This document shows, in pieces, positions 1 to 10,242 of a DNA stretch of 64,000 nucleotides. Both the position numbers and the translations under genes were made by a program. The stretch is from NCBI RefSeq assembly GCF_014201335.1, contig NZ_JACHEB010000002.1, forward strand, positions 310,001 to 374,000, written 5' to 3'. The notes below the pieces were generated by a model. It ran no database searches. It was given only the letters and a program-made list of their open reading frames with translations, and was not told the origin of the DNA. This DNA comes from Tunturiibacter gelidiferens (lineage in GTDB: Bacteria > Acidobacteriota > Terriglobia > Terriglobales > Acidobacteriaceae). Every line of letters starts with the position of its first letter. The first letter of the stretch is position 1.

Positions 1-801
1 AGCGATGAGAAATATCTCTTCCTGGGCGCGAGCTCCGCTGGCATCGGCCTCGCCGGTCTTCTGTGCTCAGCGCTGGTCAAGGAAGGATTGACACTGGAAC
101 AAGCTCAGTCACAGGTCTATATGTTCGATGTCAATGGCCTGCTTGAATCGACCCGCACCGATCTATTCGATTTTCAGAAAATCTATGCCCACAAACACAA
201 GCCAACGCGGGATTTTGTGGCGGCGATTGAAAGCATCCGGCCGACGACCATCATTGGCGTCAGCACAGTTGGTGGCACGTTCACCCAGGCGGTCGTCGAG
301 GCAGTCTCGGGGGTTAACGAACGTCCAGTAATCCTTGCACTTTCGAATCCTACGGAGCATGCGGAATGCACGGCCGAGCAGGCATACACCTGGTCGAAGG
401 GCAAGGCCATCTATGCCGCCGGCGTTCAATTTCCGCCAGTTCACTTCAACGGACAAACGTTCCTGCCGGGGCAAGCGAACAACTTTTACATCTTTCCTGC
501 GGTTGGAATGGCCATCTTCGCGACCCAAGCATCTCGAGTCACCGATGAGATGTTCATTGAAGCCGCGCATGCCGTCGCAGATCAGGTGCCACCTGACCTA
601 CTGAACCAGGGGCTCCTTTATCCGCTCCAATCGGGGATTCTTGAAATCGAGATTCAGACTGCCGCGCGAGTGGCAATATTGGTGTTTGATTCAGGACTCG
701 CACGCGTGAAGCGTCCCAAAGACATGGTCGCCTTCATTCGCGAGCACGTGTACAAGCCGGAGTATGCCGCGGAACTAGCTATTGAAACGACCCCCGCTTA
801 G
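1..801 (+). CDS. NAD(P)-dependent malic enzyme, C-terminal part (cut by window start)
   Basis: The reading frame is already open at base 1 and ends at TAG 799-801, so about 266 C-terminal residues are present and the start lies outside the window. The first residues, FLGASSAGIGLAGLL, form the NAD(P)-binding glycine-rich loop of the malic enzyme Rossmann domain. Downstream come VYMFDVNGLL, IIGVSTVGGTFT, ILALSNPTEHAECT and FPPVHFNGQTFLPGQANNFYIFP, all typical of malic enzymes. The enzyme decarboxylates malate to pyruvate in the cytoplasm. It sits upstream of lactate and itaconate-type genes that also produce pyruvate, but a gap of about 140 bases precedes the next gene and co-transcription is not shown. 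Confidence 0.93.
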   Translation, partial: SDEKYLFLGASSAGIGLAGLLCSALVKEGLTLEQAQSQVYMFDVNGLLESTRTDLFDFQKIYAHKHKPTRDFVAAIESIRPTTIIGVSTVGGTFTQAVVEAVSGVNERPVILALSNPTEHAECTAEQAYTWSKGKAIYAAGVQFPPVHFNGQTFLPGQANNFYIFPAVGMAIFATQASRVTDEMFIEAAHAVADQVPPDLLNQGLLYPLQSGILEIEIQTAARVAILVFDSGLARVKRPKDMVAFIREHVYKPEYAAELAIETTPA

Positions 802-940
802 GACAGGAAGGCACAATTCCGCGCTTGTAGAACAACGAAACCTCTTCCCATGAAGACTCTAGGGGTGTCGATTTGTGAGAAGCCTCGCCGTTACACGGGA
901 TTTGGCCGTCTGCGCCACATCTGGACCCAAGGAGGACTAA

Positions 941-1492
941 ATGATGGAATCCACACACAATGAAGGTGTCGTCGCTGGAACTCGCATGTCACGTATGGGC
1001 CAGGAAATTGGCTTTGGAACCATGCTGGCAATCTCCTGCCTCATCAGCTATTGGCTCATCACGAGCATCCTTGCGCGCGAGTATTCTGTATCGCGCGACA
1101 ATGACCTGCTGGGAGGTATGTGGGCAGTGGTCGCGACAATCTTTGTGTTTCGATACAGAACTCTCCAGAGCGATCGCGCGGCCATATCGCGGACGCTGGC
1201 GACAGTCCTTAGCTTCGCACTCTGCTTCTTATACTTTCTAATTTTTCCGTTCAATGTCTTCGGGATGGCCGCAGTTATCTGGATCGGCACCGTCATTTTG
1301 GGTCTGATTGGCCGTTCTGAGGACATTGTCACAACAGCCATTACGACCGCCGTAGTGTTCGTTGTTGCCGGAATAAGTAGGGGGCCAGCCTGGATACAAC
1401 CCATTCTCCGACTTGTCGACACCGGCGTTGGCATCCTAGTCGCCTCTCTTGCTGCACGGGTGTGGGTACTTCTCAGACAGAAAGGAGAATAG
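941..1492 (+). CDS. Small FUSC / aromatic-acid-exporter-like membrane protein
   Basis: This predicted inner-membrane protein of 183 residues has about five hydrophobic segments (around residues 28-45, 60-72, 85-105, 108-128 and 135-175). It ends in a short basic tail, ARVWVLLRQKG. Its size and pattern resemble the membrane half of FUSC-type (fusaric acid resistance / ArAE) proteins, which export aromatic or organic acids; the soluble domain of full-length members is missing. A strong AAGGAGG at 929-935 precedes two ATGs (941 and 944). The stop lies two bases before the lutA start, so it is probably the first gene of the lutABC operon and may move a carboxylic acid. The family call rests on overall pattern only. 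Confidence 0.55.
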   Translation: MMESTHNEGVVAGTRMSRMGQEIGFGTMLAISCLISYWLITSILAREYSVSRDNDLLGGMWAVVATIFVFRYRTLQSDRAAISRTLATVLSFALCFLYFLIFPFNVFGMAAVIWIGTVILGLIGRSEDIVTTAITTAVVFVVAGISRGPAWIQPILRLVDTGVGILVASLAARVWVLLRQKGE

Positions 1493-1494
1493 AA

Positions 1495-2286
1495 ATGATC
1501 TTTCCGGTCTCAGCCACAAACGGTTCGGCCACTCAGAAAGGACTAAGAGTTGGTCTCTTCATTCCCTGCTATATCGACATGATCTTTCCAGAGGTCGGAA
1601 TTGCTACCTTGCAACTTCTGGAGAGATTCGGACTGGATGTGCATTTCCCGCTCGGCCAGACCTGCTGTGGGCAGCCCATGTCCAATAGCGGGGACGAGTC
1701 CAACGCCGCTGCCGCGGAGCACCTTTTTGTGGAGAACTTTGCCCCGTTCGATTACGTCGTCGGACCGGCTGGGAGCTGCGTCAAACAGGTTCGATGTCAC
1801 TTCGATGCCATCGAACAGACAGATGATGTCAGGCACGTTCGGCAAGAGACGTATGAGTTAGTCGAGTTCCTTCACGATATTTTGCAAGTCGACTCCTTCC
1901 CATGGGCGGAGTTTCAACACTCCGTCGCTTTGCACAATAGCTGCAGTTCCATCCGTGGCCTCGGAATCGCAAAACCATCGGAGATCATGGGCGCTCCATT
2001 CGACAAGTCAGCTGCCCTGTTGTCGAAAGTAAGAGGCCTGGTCCTCGTGCCCGTGGATCGACCGGATGATTGTTGTGGATTCGGCGGCACGTTCTGCGTA
2101 ACGGACGAGGCCGTCTCCGCAAGGATGGGTCTGGACAAGGTTCACGATCATCTTCGGCACGGGGCCGAATATGTTGTCTCGCCTGATATGTCGTGCCTGA
2201 TGCACCAGCAAGGGATCGCGCGGCGCGCCGGTCTGGATCTCAAATACGTTCACGTCGCGCAAGTCTTGAACGGTGGCCCATTTTAA
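1495..2286 (+). CDS. lutA: L-lactate utilisation Fe-S protein LutA (CCG-domain)
   Basis: The 263-residue cytoplasmic protein belongs to the LutA/YkgE family, one of three subunits oxidising L-lactate to pyruvate. It has two CCG-type cysteine-rich modules: QTCCGQPM with GSCVKQVRCH in the N-terminal half, and NSCSSIRGLG with DDCCGFGGTF in the C-terminal half. These ligate Fe-S clusters in the family. The ATG at 1495 was chosen because GGAGAA lies about 8 bases upstream; an upstream in-frame GTG at 1462 lies inside the previous gene. lutB follows after 18 bases. In the second module the usual DSCH is NSCS here, a small departure from the consensus. Confidence 0.9.
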   Translation: MIFPVSATNGSATQKGLRVGLFIPCYIDMIFPEVGIATLQLLERFGLDVHFPLGQTCCGQPMSNSGDESNAAAAEHLFVENFAPFDYVVGPAGSCVKQVRCHFDAIEQTDDVRHVRQETYELVEFLHDILQVDSFPWAEFQHSVALHNSCSSIRGLGIAKPSEIMGAPFDKSAALLSKVRGLVLVPVDRPDDCCGFGGTFCVTDEAVSARMGLDKVHDHLRHGAEYVVSPDMSCLMHQQGIARRAGLDLKYVHVAQVLNGGPF

Positions 2287-2304
2287 GAGGGAGGACTTCC
2301 TGCC

Positions 2305-3691
<1,387 letters not shown>

Positions 3692-3705
<14 letters not shown>

Positions 3706-4300
3706 CAGTCGCGAAGTGATTTTGAAGGGGATCCGATACAGCAACCTCTTTCTTATTAAGCAAGAGGCAGAGGCTCCGCAGATACCGGTCTTTCAACGCG
3801 CTGACACCCCTCTCAAACCGGAGTTTGAAGTACATCTCCAAAAAGCTGGAGGAGTCGCTCACGATGTCTCCAGTGTGGCGGAGGTCGAGACCAAACTAGC
3901 GGTCCTTCACCCAGAAGCGATGGTGATTTGCTCCGCGGTACCGGAGATCGCCGGCACACGCAAAGTAACTGAGGTTCACGATCCACACGAGCTCGCCGAC
4001 GTTGATGTTGGAATCGTCCGCGCGCAATTCGGCGTGGCCGAGAGTGGCGCCGTCTGGCTGACGCAGGAAGACCTCGTCGTCGATGCTCTAGGCTTCCTTT
4101 CGCAACACCTCATTGTTCTTCTGGATCCGAATGAGATCGTGTCGGATATGCACGCAGCATACCTTCGCGTGCGACTCGATGAAACAGCATTCGGATGCTT
4201 CATGATGGGGCCATCGGCCACAGCAGATGTGGAGGCCACCTTGGTGCATGGCGCCCAGGGCGCTCGCTCATTGAACATATTCTTCCTACCGCCCATGTAA
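3692..4300 (+). CDS. lutC: L-lactate utilisation protein LutC (LUD domain)
   Basis: The protein has about 202 residues and a single LUD (DUF162) domain. Characteristic segments are DVDVGIVRAQFGVAESGAVW, which contains the conserved AESG, and HLIVLLDPNEIV. It is the third subunit of the LutABC lactate-oxidising complex. The ATG at 3692 lies within the end of lutB; a GTG at 3686 is in the same frame and could also be used. No lactate permease (LctP/LldP) or GntR/LutR regulator is seen next to the operon, so lactate uptake and control must be encoded elsewhere, or the FUSC-like gene upstream has a transport role. Confidence 0.9.
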
Positions 4301-4708
4301 ACGGCCAGCTAACGCCAACAATGGGCAGAGTGGGTCGAACATGGAGACACCAGCTACAGACTTGTGCAGCACGCGTTGGCTGCCCCTGACAGCCGTGACC
4401 GCGGCGGTCAGGTTTGCCTCGGGCTTGCGATGCGGAACGAATGCATCGGCACGCTCTCGACGTCCGGCTCCTGCCATCACATTCTCTCTCCGTCTTCCCA
4501 GACCAACCTCAAAAGGTGAGGCCATCCGTTGCTGGTTCAGGTTTTGATTCCAGCACGTTCTGCTGAGCGTTCGTCATTTTGCTGAGCGTGAAGCATGAAT
4601 CCGATGTTGACCCTGTCTCTTTACAGCACGTTAGCAATTGGCAAGATACCTGCTTATTTAGTTGCGAAAGCGCAGAAGACAGATCGCGAGAGATAAGGAG
4701 CTATTCAA
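4301..4708. other. Intergenic region after lutC
   Basis: About 400 bases lie between lutC and the next gene. I see no convincing ORF, RNA or repeat. The last 40 bases carry the ribosome-binding site (AGATAAGGAG) of the downstream SnoaL-like gene, so the promoter of the following itaconate-type operon probably lies here. Confidence 0.5.
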
Positions 4709-5113
4709 ATGGCAATTACATCAGACAGTGTTCGGGAGATCTTCAAGGGACTTGAGGACGGCGACGGCGCTGCGTTCTTCGAGCGGGTAGCTGATGACGT
4801 CGACTGGACAGTGATGGGCACCCACCCTCTCGCCGGTCACTACGGCAGCAAGAAGGCTTTTACGGAGGGCACTTTCGCCAAGTTGAGCCAGGTTCTCCCA
4901 CACGGCGCGCAACTCCATGTGGAGAATCTGATCGTAAAGGACGACGAGGCGGTGGTAGAACTTCATTCTCTAGCGACAGCAAAGAACGGCATGCGCTTCG
5001 ACAATCGCTACTGCTGGGTAGTTTATTTCCAAGCGGGGTTGATTGTGCGAGTTCGTGCCTACCTCGACTCGGCAATGGTCGCCCAATTGTTCGAGGAGAA
5101 TCCGATTGCCTGA
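4709..5113 (+). CDS. SnoaL-like / NTF2-fold protein
   Basis: This 134-residue protein has the cone-shaped alpha+beta NTF2/SnoaL layout: an N-terminal helix (VREIFKGLEDGDGAAFFERV), then VDWTVMGTHPLAGHYGSKKA, and C-terminal strands ending in VVYFQAGLIVRVRAYLDSA. Such proteins are small cytoplasmic isomerases, hydrolases or binding proteins, and sequence alone does not give the substrate. AAGGAG at 4695-4700 supports the ATG at 4709. It is the first gene of a same-strand run with the lyase, hydratase and CoA-transferase that follow, so it may act on an intermediate of that pathway. That role is inferred from position only. Confidence 0.8.
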   Translation: MAITSDSVREIFKGLEDGDGAAFFERVADDVDWTVMGTHPLAGHYGSKKAFTEGTFAKLSQVLPHGAQLHVENLIVKDDEAVVELHSLATAKNGMRFDNRYCWVVYFQAGLIVRVRAYLDSAMVAQLFEENPIA

Positions 5114-5224
5114 TCGGCTGCGTCGATCTCCCATTCCTGCCGCCTCCAACACCAACCAGACGGAATTACGGTCGACTTGATTGATCGGCGTTGAGATCAG
5201 TTGAGAACGCTTGAAGGAACTGGT

Positions 5225-6085
5225 ATGACTCTTCCAAAATTGCAGAAATCGATTCTTTCCCTGAAGAGCTGGTTGTTCACGCCCGCGACCAAATCGGACA
5301 GATTTACGCGTGCGGTCAACGTAGGCGCAGGCGCGCTAATCATTGATCTGGAAGACGCCGTCGCGCCATCCGCAAAGAAAGAGGCACGCGCAACAGCGCT
5401 TCGCTATCTCGCCGAAGTTCCGGCTGACCACCTTCCTTATGCGCTACGAATCAATTCGCCAGACACAAGGTTCGGGTTCGACGACCTGCAGGCGCTGCTA
5501 AGTTCATCGGGAGATCCTGATTATCTGGTCCTGCCGAAATGCGGATCGTCGGCCCTCATTGGCCTGGTACGAAACCTGCTGCAAGAAGCAGGCAAGACAG
5601 CGCAGATTATCGCGCTCATCGAGAGCGCCAAGGGAGTGGGGGCTCTCGATGAGATAGCCCGAGGAGACGCCAAGCCAGCAGCCTTGATCTTCGGCGCGGC
5701 AGACATGGCTGCGGATCTCGGGGCCAAGACAGCGTGGGAGCCGTTGCTTTGGGTGAGGTCACGCATTGTTCAGGCGGCGGCATCCGCCGGGATCGCGGCT
5801 CTGGATTCTCCCTATTTCGATATTGGAAATACCGAGGGCCTCAGGCAGGAGACGGAAGCCTCGGCAAGCCTGGGCTTTCACGGCAAATGTGCAATCCACC
5901 CGGCACAAATTGCAATCATCAATGAGGTCTTAACCCCGAGCGAACAACAAGTAGCCGAGGCACGCCAGATTCTTGTCGTGAACCAGAAGGGCGTAGGTTC
6001 TGTGGATCACCAGATGGTGGATGAAGCCGTTGCGCGCAAGGCGAGACTCGTCCTTGAACGAGCTGGAATCGCTGTTGAGAAATAA
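5225..6085 (+). CDS. CitE-family (HpcH/HpaI) CoA lyase, probable citramalyl-CoA lyase
   Basis: The 286-residue TIM-barrel lyase has SWLFTPATKSDRF at the N-terminus, GALIIDLEDAVAPSAK (acidic metal-binding residues), ALRINSP, YLVLPKCGS, IIALIESAKGV and GFHGKCAIHPAQI. These are hallmarks of CitE/citramalyl-CoA/malyl-CoA lyases. With the MaoC hydratase and CoA-transferase directly downstream, the likely reaction is cleavage of (S)-citramalyl-CoA to acetyl-CoA and pyruvate, as for Ccl/RipC in itaconate degradation. Malyl-CoA or another beta-hydroxyacyl-CoA remains possible. The ATG at 5225 follows GAAGGAAC. The next gene starts 55 bases after the stop. Confidence 0.85.
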   Translation: MTLPKLQKSILSLKSWLFTPATKSDRFTRAVNVGAGALIIDLEDAVAPSAKKEARATALRYLAEVPADHLPYALRINSPDTRFGFDDLQALLSSSGDPDYLVLPKCGSSALIGLVRNLLQEAGKTAQIIALIESAKGVGALDEIARGDAKPAALIFGAADMAADLGAKTAWEPLLWVRSRIVQAAASAGIAALDSPYFDIGNTEGLRQETEASASLGFHGKCAIHPAQIAIINEVLTPSEQQVAEARQILVVNQKGVGSVDHQMVDEAVARKARLVLERAGIAVEK

Positions 6086-6140
6086 GTCTTGCCATCTGGA
6101 GCGGAAATTAACGAAAGAAACGCAACGAGAAGGAGAGGAC

Positions 6141-6665
6141 ATGGAGAAGACACTATCGGCATACCGGGAGCTAGGCCCGAAGCACTATCGCGAGACATCT
6201 GGCCTTTACTACGAGGATTTCGAAGTTGGGGACGTATTCGAGCACCGTCCGGGAAGGACGATCACAGATGTAGACAACATCTGGATGACGTTGCTGACCC
6301 TGAATGTGCAACCTGTCCATTTCGATGCCGCCTACGCCTCGCAGACAGAGTGGAAGAAGATGCTGGTGGACAGCACGTTCACCCTCGCACTCGTCACTGG
6401 CATGAGCGTCCGAACCATCAGTGCCAAGGTCGTTGCCAATCTGGGATGGGACAAAGTCAAGGCGACGCACCCGGTTTTCGCCGGTGACACGCTGTATGCG
6501 GAATCGACGGTTTTATTCAAGCGCGAATCAAAGAGTCGCCCCACGCAAGGGATCGTGACGGTTTCCACACGCGGGCTGAATCAGGATGGCAAGGAAGTGA
6601 TGAGCTTCGAGCGCACGATGCTGATCTACAAGCAGGGTCACCAACCGGACTCCGCGAACTACTAG
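6141..6665 (+). CDS. MaoC-like hydratase, probable itaconyl-/mesaconyl-CoA hydratase
   Basis: This 174-residue hot-dog protein has YYEDFEVGDVFEHRPGRTIT at the N-terminus, NVQPVHFDAAYA (the family position of catalytic Asp/His) and HPVFAGDTLYAESTVL. These belong to the MaoC/(R)-hydratase group that includes itaconyl-CoA hydratase (Ich/RipB) and mesaconyl-CoA hydratase. Between a CitE-type lyase and a class I CoA-transferase, hydration of itaconyl-CoA or mesaconyl-CoA to citramalyl-CoA is the best fit. AAGGAGAGG at 6130-6138 supports the ATG at 6141. An upstream extension into the lyase gene is open but lacks a good start. Confidence 0.83.
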   Translation: MEKTLSAYRELGPKHYRETSGLYYEDFEVGDVFEHRPGRTITDVDNIWMTLLTLNVQPVHFDAAYASQTEWKKMLVDSTFTLALVTGMSVRTISAKVVANLGWDKVKATHPVFAGDTLYAESTVLFKRESKSRPTQGIVTVSTRGLNQDGKEVMSFERTMLIYKQGHQPDSANY

Positions 6666-6729
6666 ATCTCGCACAAGCCCGAGCTACGCACGAATCGTCA
6701 AAACGGGTCGGATCCGAGGAGAAATCACA

Positions 6730-8052
6730 ATGGAACCCAAATCGCTTTATCGATCGAAGCTCACCACGCCCGCAGACGCGGTCGGGCGGATTGCCTCGGG
6801 AGCCACCCTGTCGATGGGCATGGCCATGACCGAGCCGCCGGCGTTACTCAACGCACTGGCGGACCGTGCCGCCGCGGGCGAAGTCGATGATCTGAAGATC
6901 TACTACTTTGAGTCCACGCGTATCGCTGGCGAGTCGATTCTGCGCTATGAGCTTACAGGCCGCATTCATCCCTATTGCATGTTCGTCACGGGAGTCGAGC
7001 GTGCCCTGATCAAAAAAGGGATACAGGACGGGGGGCGCAAGGTGCTCACCTACGTTCCAAGCAACTTCCATCAATCCACCCGGCTCCTGACGGAACATAT
7101 CTGCATCGACACCTTTCTCGTGACCGTGTCGCCCATGGATCGCCATGGGTACTTTACCTTCGGCACGGGGAATGACTACTCCAGCAAGGTAGCTCGCGCG
7201 GCCAAGCACCTGATCGTGGAGGTGAACGATCAGATGCCGCGGGTCTATGGTTCGCTGGCGCAACTACATATCTCAGAAGTCGATGTCATCGTCGAGAACA
7301 ACGCACCGTTATTGGAGTTACCAGTTCCTGAGTCGGCACCGGAGGACGCCACGATTGGCGGGATCATCGCCGAGATGGTGCCGGATGGTGCATGCCTGCA
7401 GATGGGCGTCGGTGCGCTACCAAACCTGGTCTGCACGCAACTCGCTAGCCGGAAAGATCTGGGCATCCACACGGAGGCGCTCTGCCCCGGGATGATCGAC
7501 CTGATTGAAGCGGGTGTGGTGACCAACCGGCGCAAGCGGCTAAATACGGGAAAGACCGTCTTCACCTTCGCCATAGGGCAAAAGGCTATGTATGACTTCC
7601 TGGACGACAACCCATCCGTCGAGAGCCACCCAGTGGATTATGTCAACGACCCGCACATCATCGCCCAAAACGATAACGTCGTCTCGGTCAATGCCGCCTT
7701 GCAAGTCGACCTGACCGGAGCTGTCAACGCTGAACACATGCTCGGTCACCAGTACAGCGCAACGGGAGGCCAACTCGACTTTGTGCGTGGCGCTTACGCT
7801 TCCTTCGGAGGCAAGTCGATCATTGCCTGCCATTCGACTGCGGCGAAAGGCAAGGTGTCGCGAATCGTGGCTCGGCTGGACGGCCCGGTGACCACTCCGC
7901 GCACCGACACGCAGTTTGTCGTCACAGAATTCGGTTGGACGGACCTCAAAGGTAAGTCATCGACGGAGCGCGCCAAAGCATTGATCAGCCTGGCCCACCC
8001 CGAGTTCCAAGGTGAGCTCACGGCGGCGGCCAAGGGAATGCACCTGATTTGA
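6730..8052 (+). CDS. Acetyl-CoA hydrolase/transferase family, probable itaconate CoA-transferase
   Basis: The 440-residue protein carries both halves of the acetyl-CoA hydrolase/transferase fold. GIHTEALCPGMIDL contains the expected catalytic glutamate at about residue 249. Other family segments are IGGIIAEMVPDGACLQMGVGALPN, HEMLGHQYSATGGQLDF-like text near residues 335-352 and FVVTEFGWTDLKGKS at the C-terminus. Length and motifs match 4-hydroxybutyrate/itaconate CoA-transferases (Cat2, Ict/RipA). It would activate itaconate or a related C4/C5 dicarboxylate with succinyl-CoA or acetyl-CoA. GAGGAG at 6716-6721 precedes the ATG. Substrate assignment depends on the neighbouring lyase and hydratase. 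Confidence 0.85.
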   Translation: MEPKSLYRSKLTTPADAVGRIASGATLSMGMAMTEPPALLNALADRAAAGEVDDLKIYYFESTRIAGESILRYELTGRIHPYCMFVTGVERALIKKGIQDGGRKVLTYVPSNFHQSTRLLTEHICIDTFLVTVSPMDRHGYFTFGTGNDYSSKVARAAKHLIVEVNDQMPRVYGSLAQLHISEVDVIVENNAPLLELPVPESAPEDATIGGIIAEMVPDGACLQMGVGALPNLVCTQLASRKDLGIHTEALCPGMIDLIEAGVVTNRRKRLNTGKTVFTFAIGQKAMYDFLDDNPSVESHPVDYVNDPHIIAQNDNVVSVNAALQVDLTGAVNAEHMLGHQYSATGGQLDFVRGAYASFGGKSIIACHSTAAKGKVSRIVARLDGPVTTPRTDTQFVVTEFGWTDLKGKSSTERAKALISLAHPEFQGELTAAAKGMHLI

Positions 8053-8080
8053 GAAGTTCAGGACAACAGGGCAAACAACC

Positions 8081-9070
8081 ATGCTAGATACGATTTTGAG
8101 CGCACTCCTTCCGATGGTCGTCACCTTTTTACTCGGTTTCGTGTCGGCCTGGCGACACGATTTTGGGTCAAAGGATGCCTCGACCCTGAATCGGATGGTG
8201 CTTCAATACGCAGTACCGCTGGCGCTTTTTGCCGGAACGGTTATGACGTCGCGCAAGGCACTCAGTCAGGACGTGCCGCTAATTATTACCCTGTGCGTCG
8301 GCATCATTGGCTTCTACTGTGTGGTGTTTCTGTTTTCCCGACTAGTTCTTCATATGCAAGTGAGTAGTAGCGCGCTGGCCGCGCTGACGGCTTCCGCACC
8401 AGCAGTGCCTTTCGTTGGCCCAGCCGTACTCGGCGATCTATTCGGAGGGCTCAGCGCCATTCCGATCGCAATAGCCAGCCTGGTCATCAATCTCACGGTC
8501 GTGCCAATCACGATTCTGCTTCTCGCATTGGATTCGACAGGGAGAGACTCAGAGAACAAAAGTTCTGTTCTGCAGGCAGGAAGGGATTCAGCATCGGCTC
8601 CTAAATCATACGTCTCGGTGTTCACCGGCAAACTCGTGGAAACCGTCAAAGAACCGATCGTTTGGGCACCGGTCCTCGCTTTCGTTATTGTGTTGAGCGG
8701 CCTCCGCATTCCTCAACTCATCGTCCACTCGCTTGCCCTGCTCGGCCACGCATCCGGAGGCGTCGCGCTCTTTGCCTGCGGGATCGTACTTGCATCCGGA
8801 AAGATCAAAGTCAACCGATATGTCTTGTTCTTCGTATTCCTGAAAAACATCATTCAGCCCGCCCTGGTTATGGGTGGTTTGCGATGGATGGGCTATGGCA
8901 ATCCTGTAGTCAGTGAGGCTGTACTGACGACGGCCATTCCAGCCATGCCTATTGTGCTCATGCTTGCTTTGCAGTACCGCGTCGCACAGGAGGAGGCAGC
9001 ATCCTCCGTGTTCCTCAGCGTAATGGGCTCGATCGTCACGATGGGAGTTTTCATCGCCCTAACGCACTAA
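8081..9070 (+). CDS. AEC-family (auxin efflux carrier-like) transporter
   Basis: This 329-residue integral membrane protein has about ten hydrophobic segments in two groups of five, separated by a polar loop around residues 150-185. The N-terminus (LLPMVVTFLLGFVSAWR, then LNRMVLQYAVPLALFAGTV) and the C-terminal TAIPAMPIVLMLALQYRVAQ match the AEC family, whose bacterial members move malate, malonate and similar dicarboxylates. It starts 28 bases after the CoA-transferase gene and is very likely co-transcribed with it. It is the best candidate for the substrate carrier of this catabolic cluster. Specificity cannot be read from the sequence. Confidence 0.88.
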   Translation: MLDTILSALLPMVVTFLLGFVSAWRHDFGSKDASTLNRMVLQYAVPLALFAGTVMTSRKALSQDVPLIITLCVGIIGFYCVVFLFSRLVLHMQVSSSALAALTASAPAVPFVGPAVLGDLFGGLSAIPIAIASLVINLTVVPITILLLALDSTGRDSENKSSVLQAGRDSASAPKSYVSVFTGKLVETVKEPIVWAPVLAFVIVLSGLRIPQLIVHSLALLGHASGGVALFACGIVLASGKIKVNRYVLFFVFLKNIIQPALVMGGLRWMGYGNPVVSEAVLTTAIPAMPIVLMLALQYRVAQEEAASSVFLSVMGSIVTMGVFIALTH

Positions 9071-9108
9071 GCAAATGACTCACCTACCAGAAAAGGAGAA
9101 TCCAAATC

Positions 9109-10155
9109 ATGACTCAAGTTGAAGCTCTCGCAAAGTATGCCGCCCGCGCTTCCTTCGACGACCTTTCGGCCGAATCACGCAGGCAGATACCAATCCACAT
9201 CCTGGATTCTCTAGGCTGCTCCATCGCCGCACTGGGCGCGGGCCCGGTCGAGGCTTGTCGCGAGCAGGTCGCAGAGTTTGGTGGCAGCGGGCCAGTTGCG
9301 CTGATCGGAGGCGGAAAGGCAAACCCGATCTACGCAGCGTTCTGGCACACCGCGCTGGTGCGCTACGTCGATTTTATGGACAACTTCCTGGCTCAAACCG
9401 AAACCTGCCATACCGCGGACAATTTCGGCGTGGCGCTCACCATCTCCGACTACGTTGGCGGCAGTGGACGCGATTTGATGCTCGCAGTGGCATTAGGCTA
9501 CACGGTGCAGTCACGTTTTGTTGATCACGCCAGCTTCATGAGCAGCGGCTTCGACCACACCGCGCAACTGGCCTTCTCGCACAACGCCGCCGCTGGCCGG
9601 CTACTCGGTCTGAGCGAGCAGCAGATTGGACATGCCATCGCGATGGCCGCGGTCAGCGATGCTTCTTTCGCCGTTGTTCGTGCAAAGCCGCTGTCGCAGT
9701 GGAAGGGCCTTGCATCGTCCCAGTCGGCGCTCGGCGCCATGAACACGCTGTTCCTGGCCCGTCGAGGAGTGCAAGGGCCGCTGCAAGTCATTGAGGGCCC
9801 CTTGGGCATTGATCACCTCCTGAGGATGAAGATCAACGTCGATTGGGGCAAACAGGGGTACGAGGGCGTCGTGGAGAGCACCATCAAGAAGTACAACGCG
9901 ATGATCCACACCCAGTCCGCGGTCCATTGCATGGTCGAACTTGTGAAGCAGAACAAAATCGATCCCGACACGATTGTCTCGATTGAGGCAGAGGTGCGCC
10001 ACGTCCACGGCTCGATCGGCCCCCGCCACCAATCGACGTGCCTCCTCAAGAAATTTCTCCCCGGCAGGAGTGAGGCTCACTCGGGATTGCGCGCGATTGA
10101 ACAGTGTCACGCCAATCTCCTGCTCGAGATCCCGGATCTGTGCGCTGATCGATGA
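9109..10155 (+). pseudogene. MmgE/PrpD family protein, 3'-truncated
   Basis: Residues 1 to about 296 are a clear MmgE/PrpD protein: IHILDSLGCSIAALG, ADNFGVALTISDYVGGSGRD, FSHNAAAGRLLGLSEQQIGHA and KYNAMIHTQSAVHCM. The family includes 2-methylcitrate dehydratase and cis-aconitate decarboxylase and is usually about 450 residues long. After base 9996 the frame runs through about 50 residues that are the antisense of a LysR helix-turn-helix on the other strand, then stops at 10153-10155. The C-terminal domain is therefore lost, and any product has a nonsense tail. AAAAGGAGAA precedes the ATG and the gene follows the AEC carrier by 38 bases, so it was once part of this operon. Confidence 0.85.
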
Positions 10156-10242
10156 CTGAGAAGTATGCAGCGCTCGTGCCGCGCGATTGAATCCATTCCA
10201 GTCTGCGACCGCACAGAAATAGCGAAGATGCCGCAATTCCAT
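9997..10242 (-). pseudogene. LysR-type regulator, only the DNA-binding N-terminus left
   Basis: On the minus strand, ATG at 10242 opens a typical LysR N-terminus: MELRHLRYFCAVADWNGFNR, AARALHTSQSSISAQIRDLE and GVTLFNRAQSRVSLTPAGEKF. Homology holds to about residue 82. The frame then continues as the antisense of the PrpD gene and has no effector-binding domain (normally about 200 more residues). The gene was convergent to the PrpD gene and probably regulated this catabolic operon. Both lost their 3' parts at the same point. A truncated product could still bind DNA, but an inducer-responsive regulator is no longer encoded here. Confidence 0.85.
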
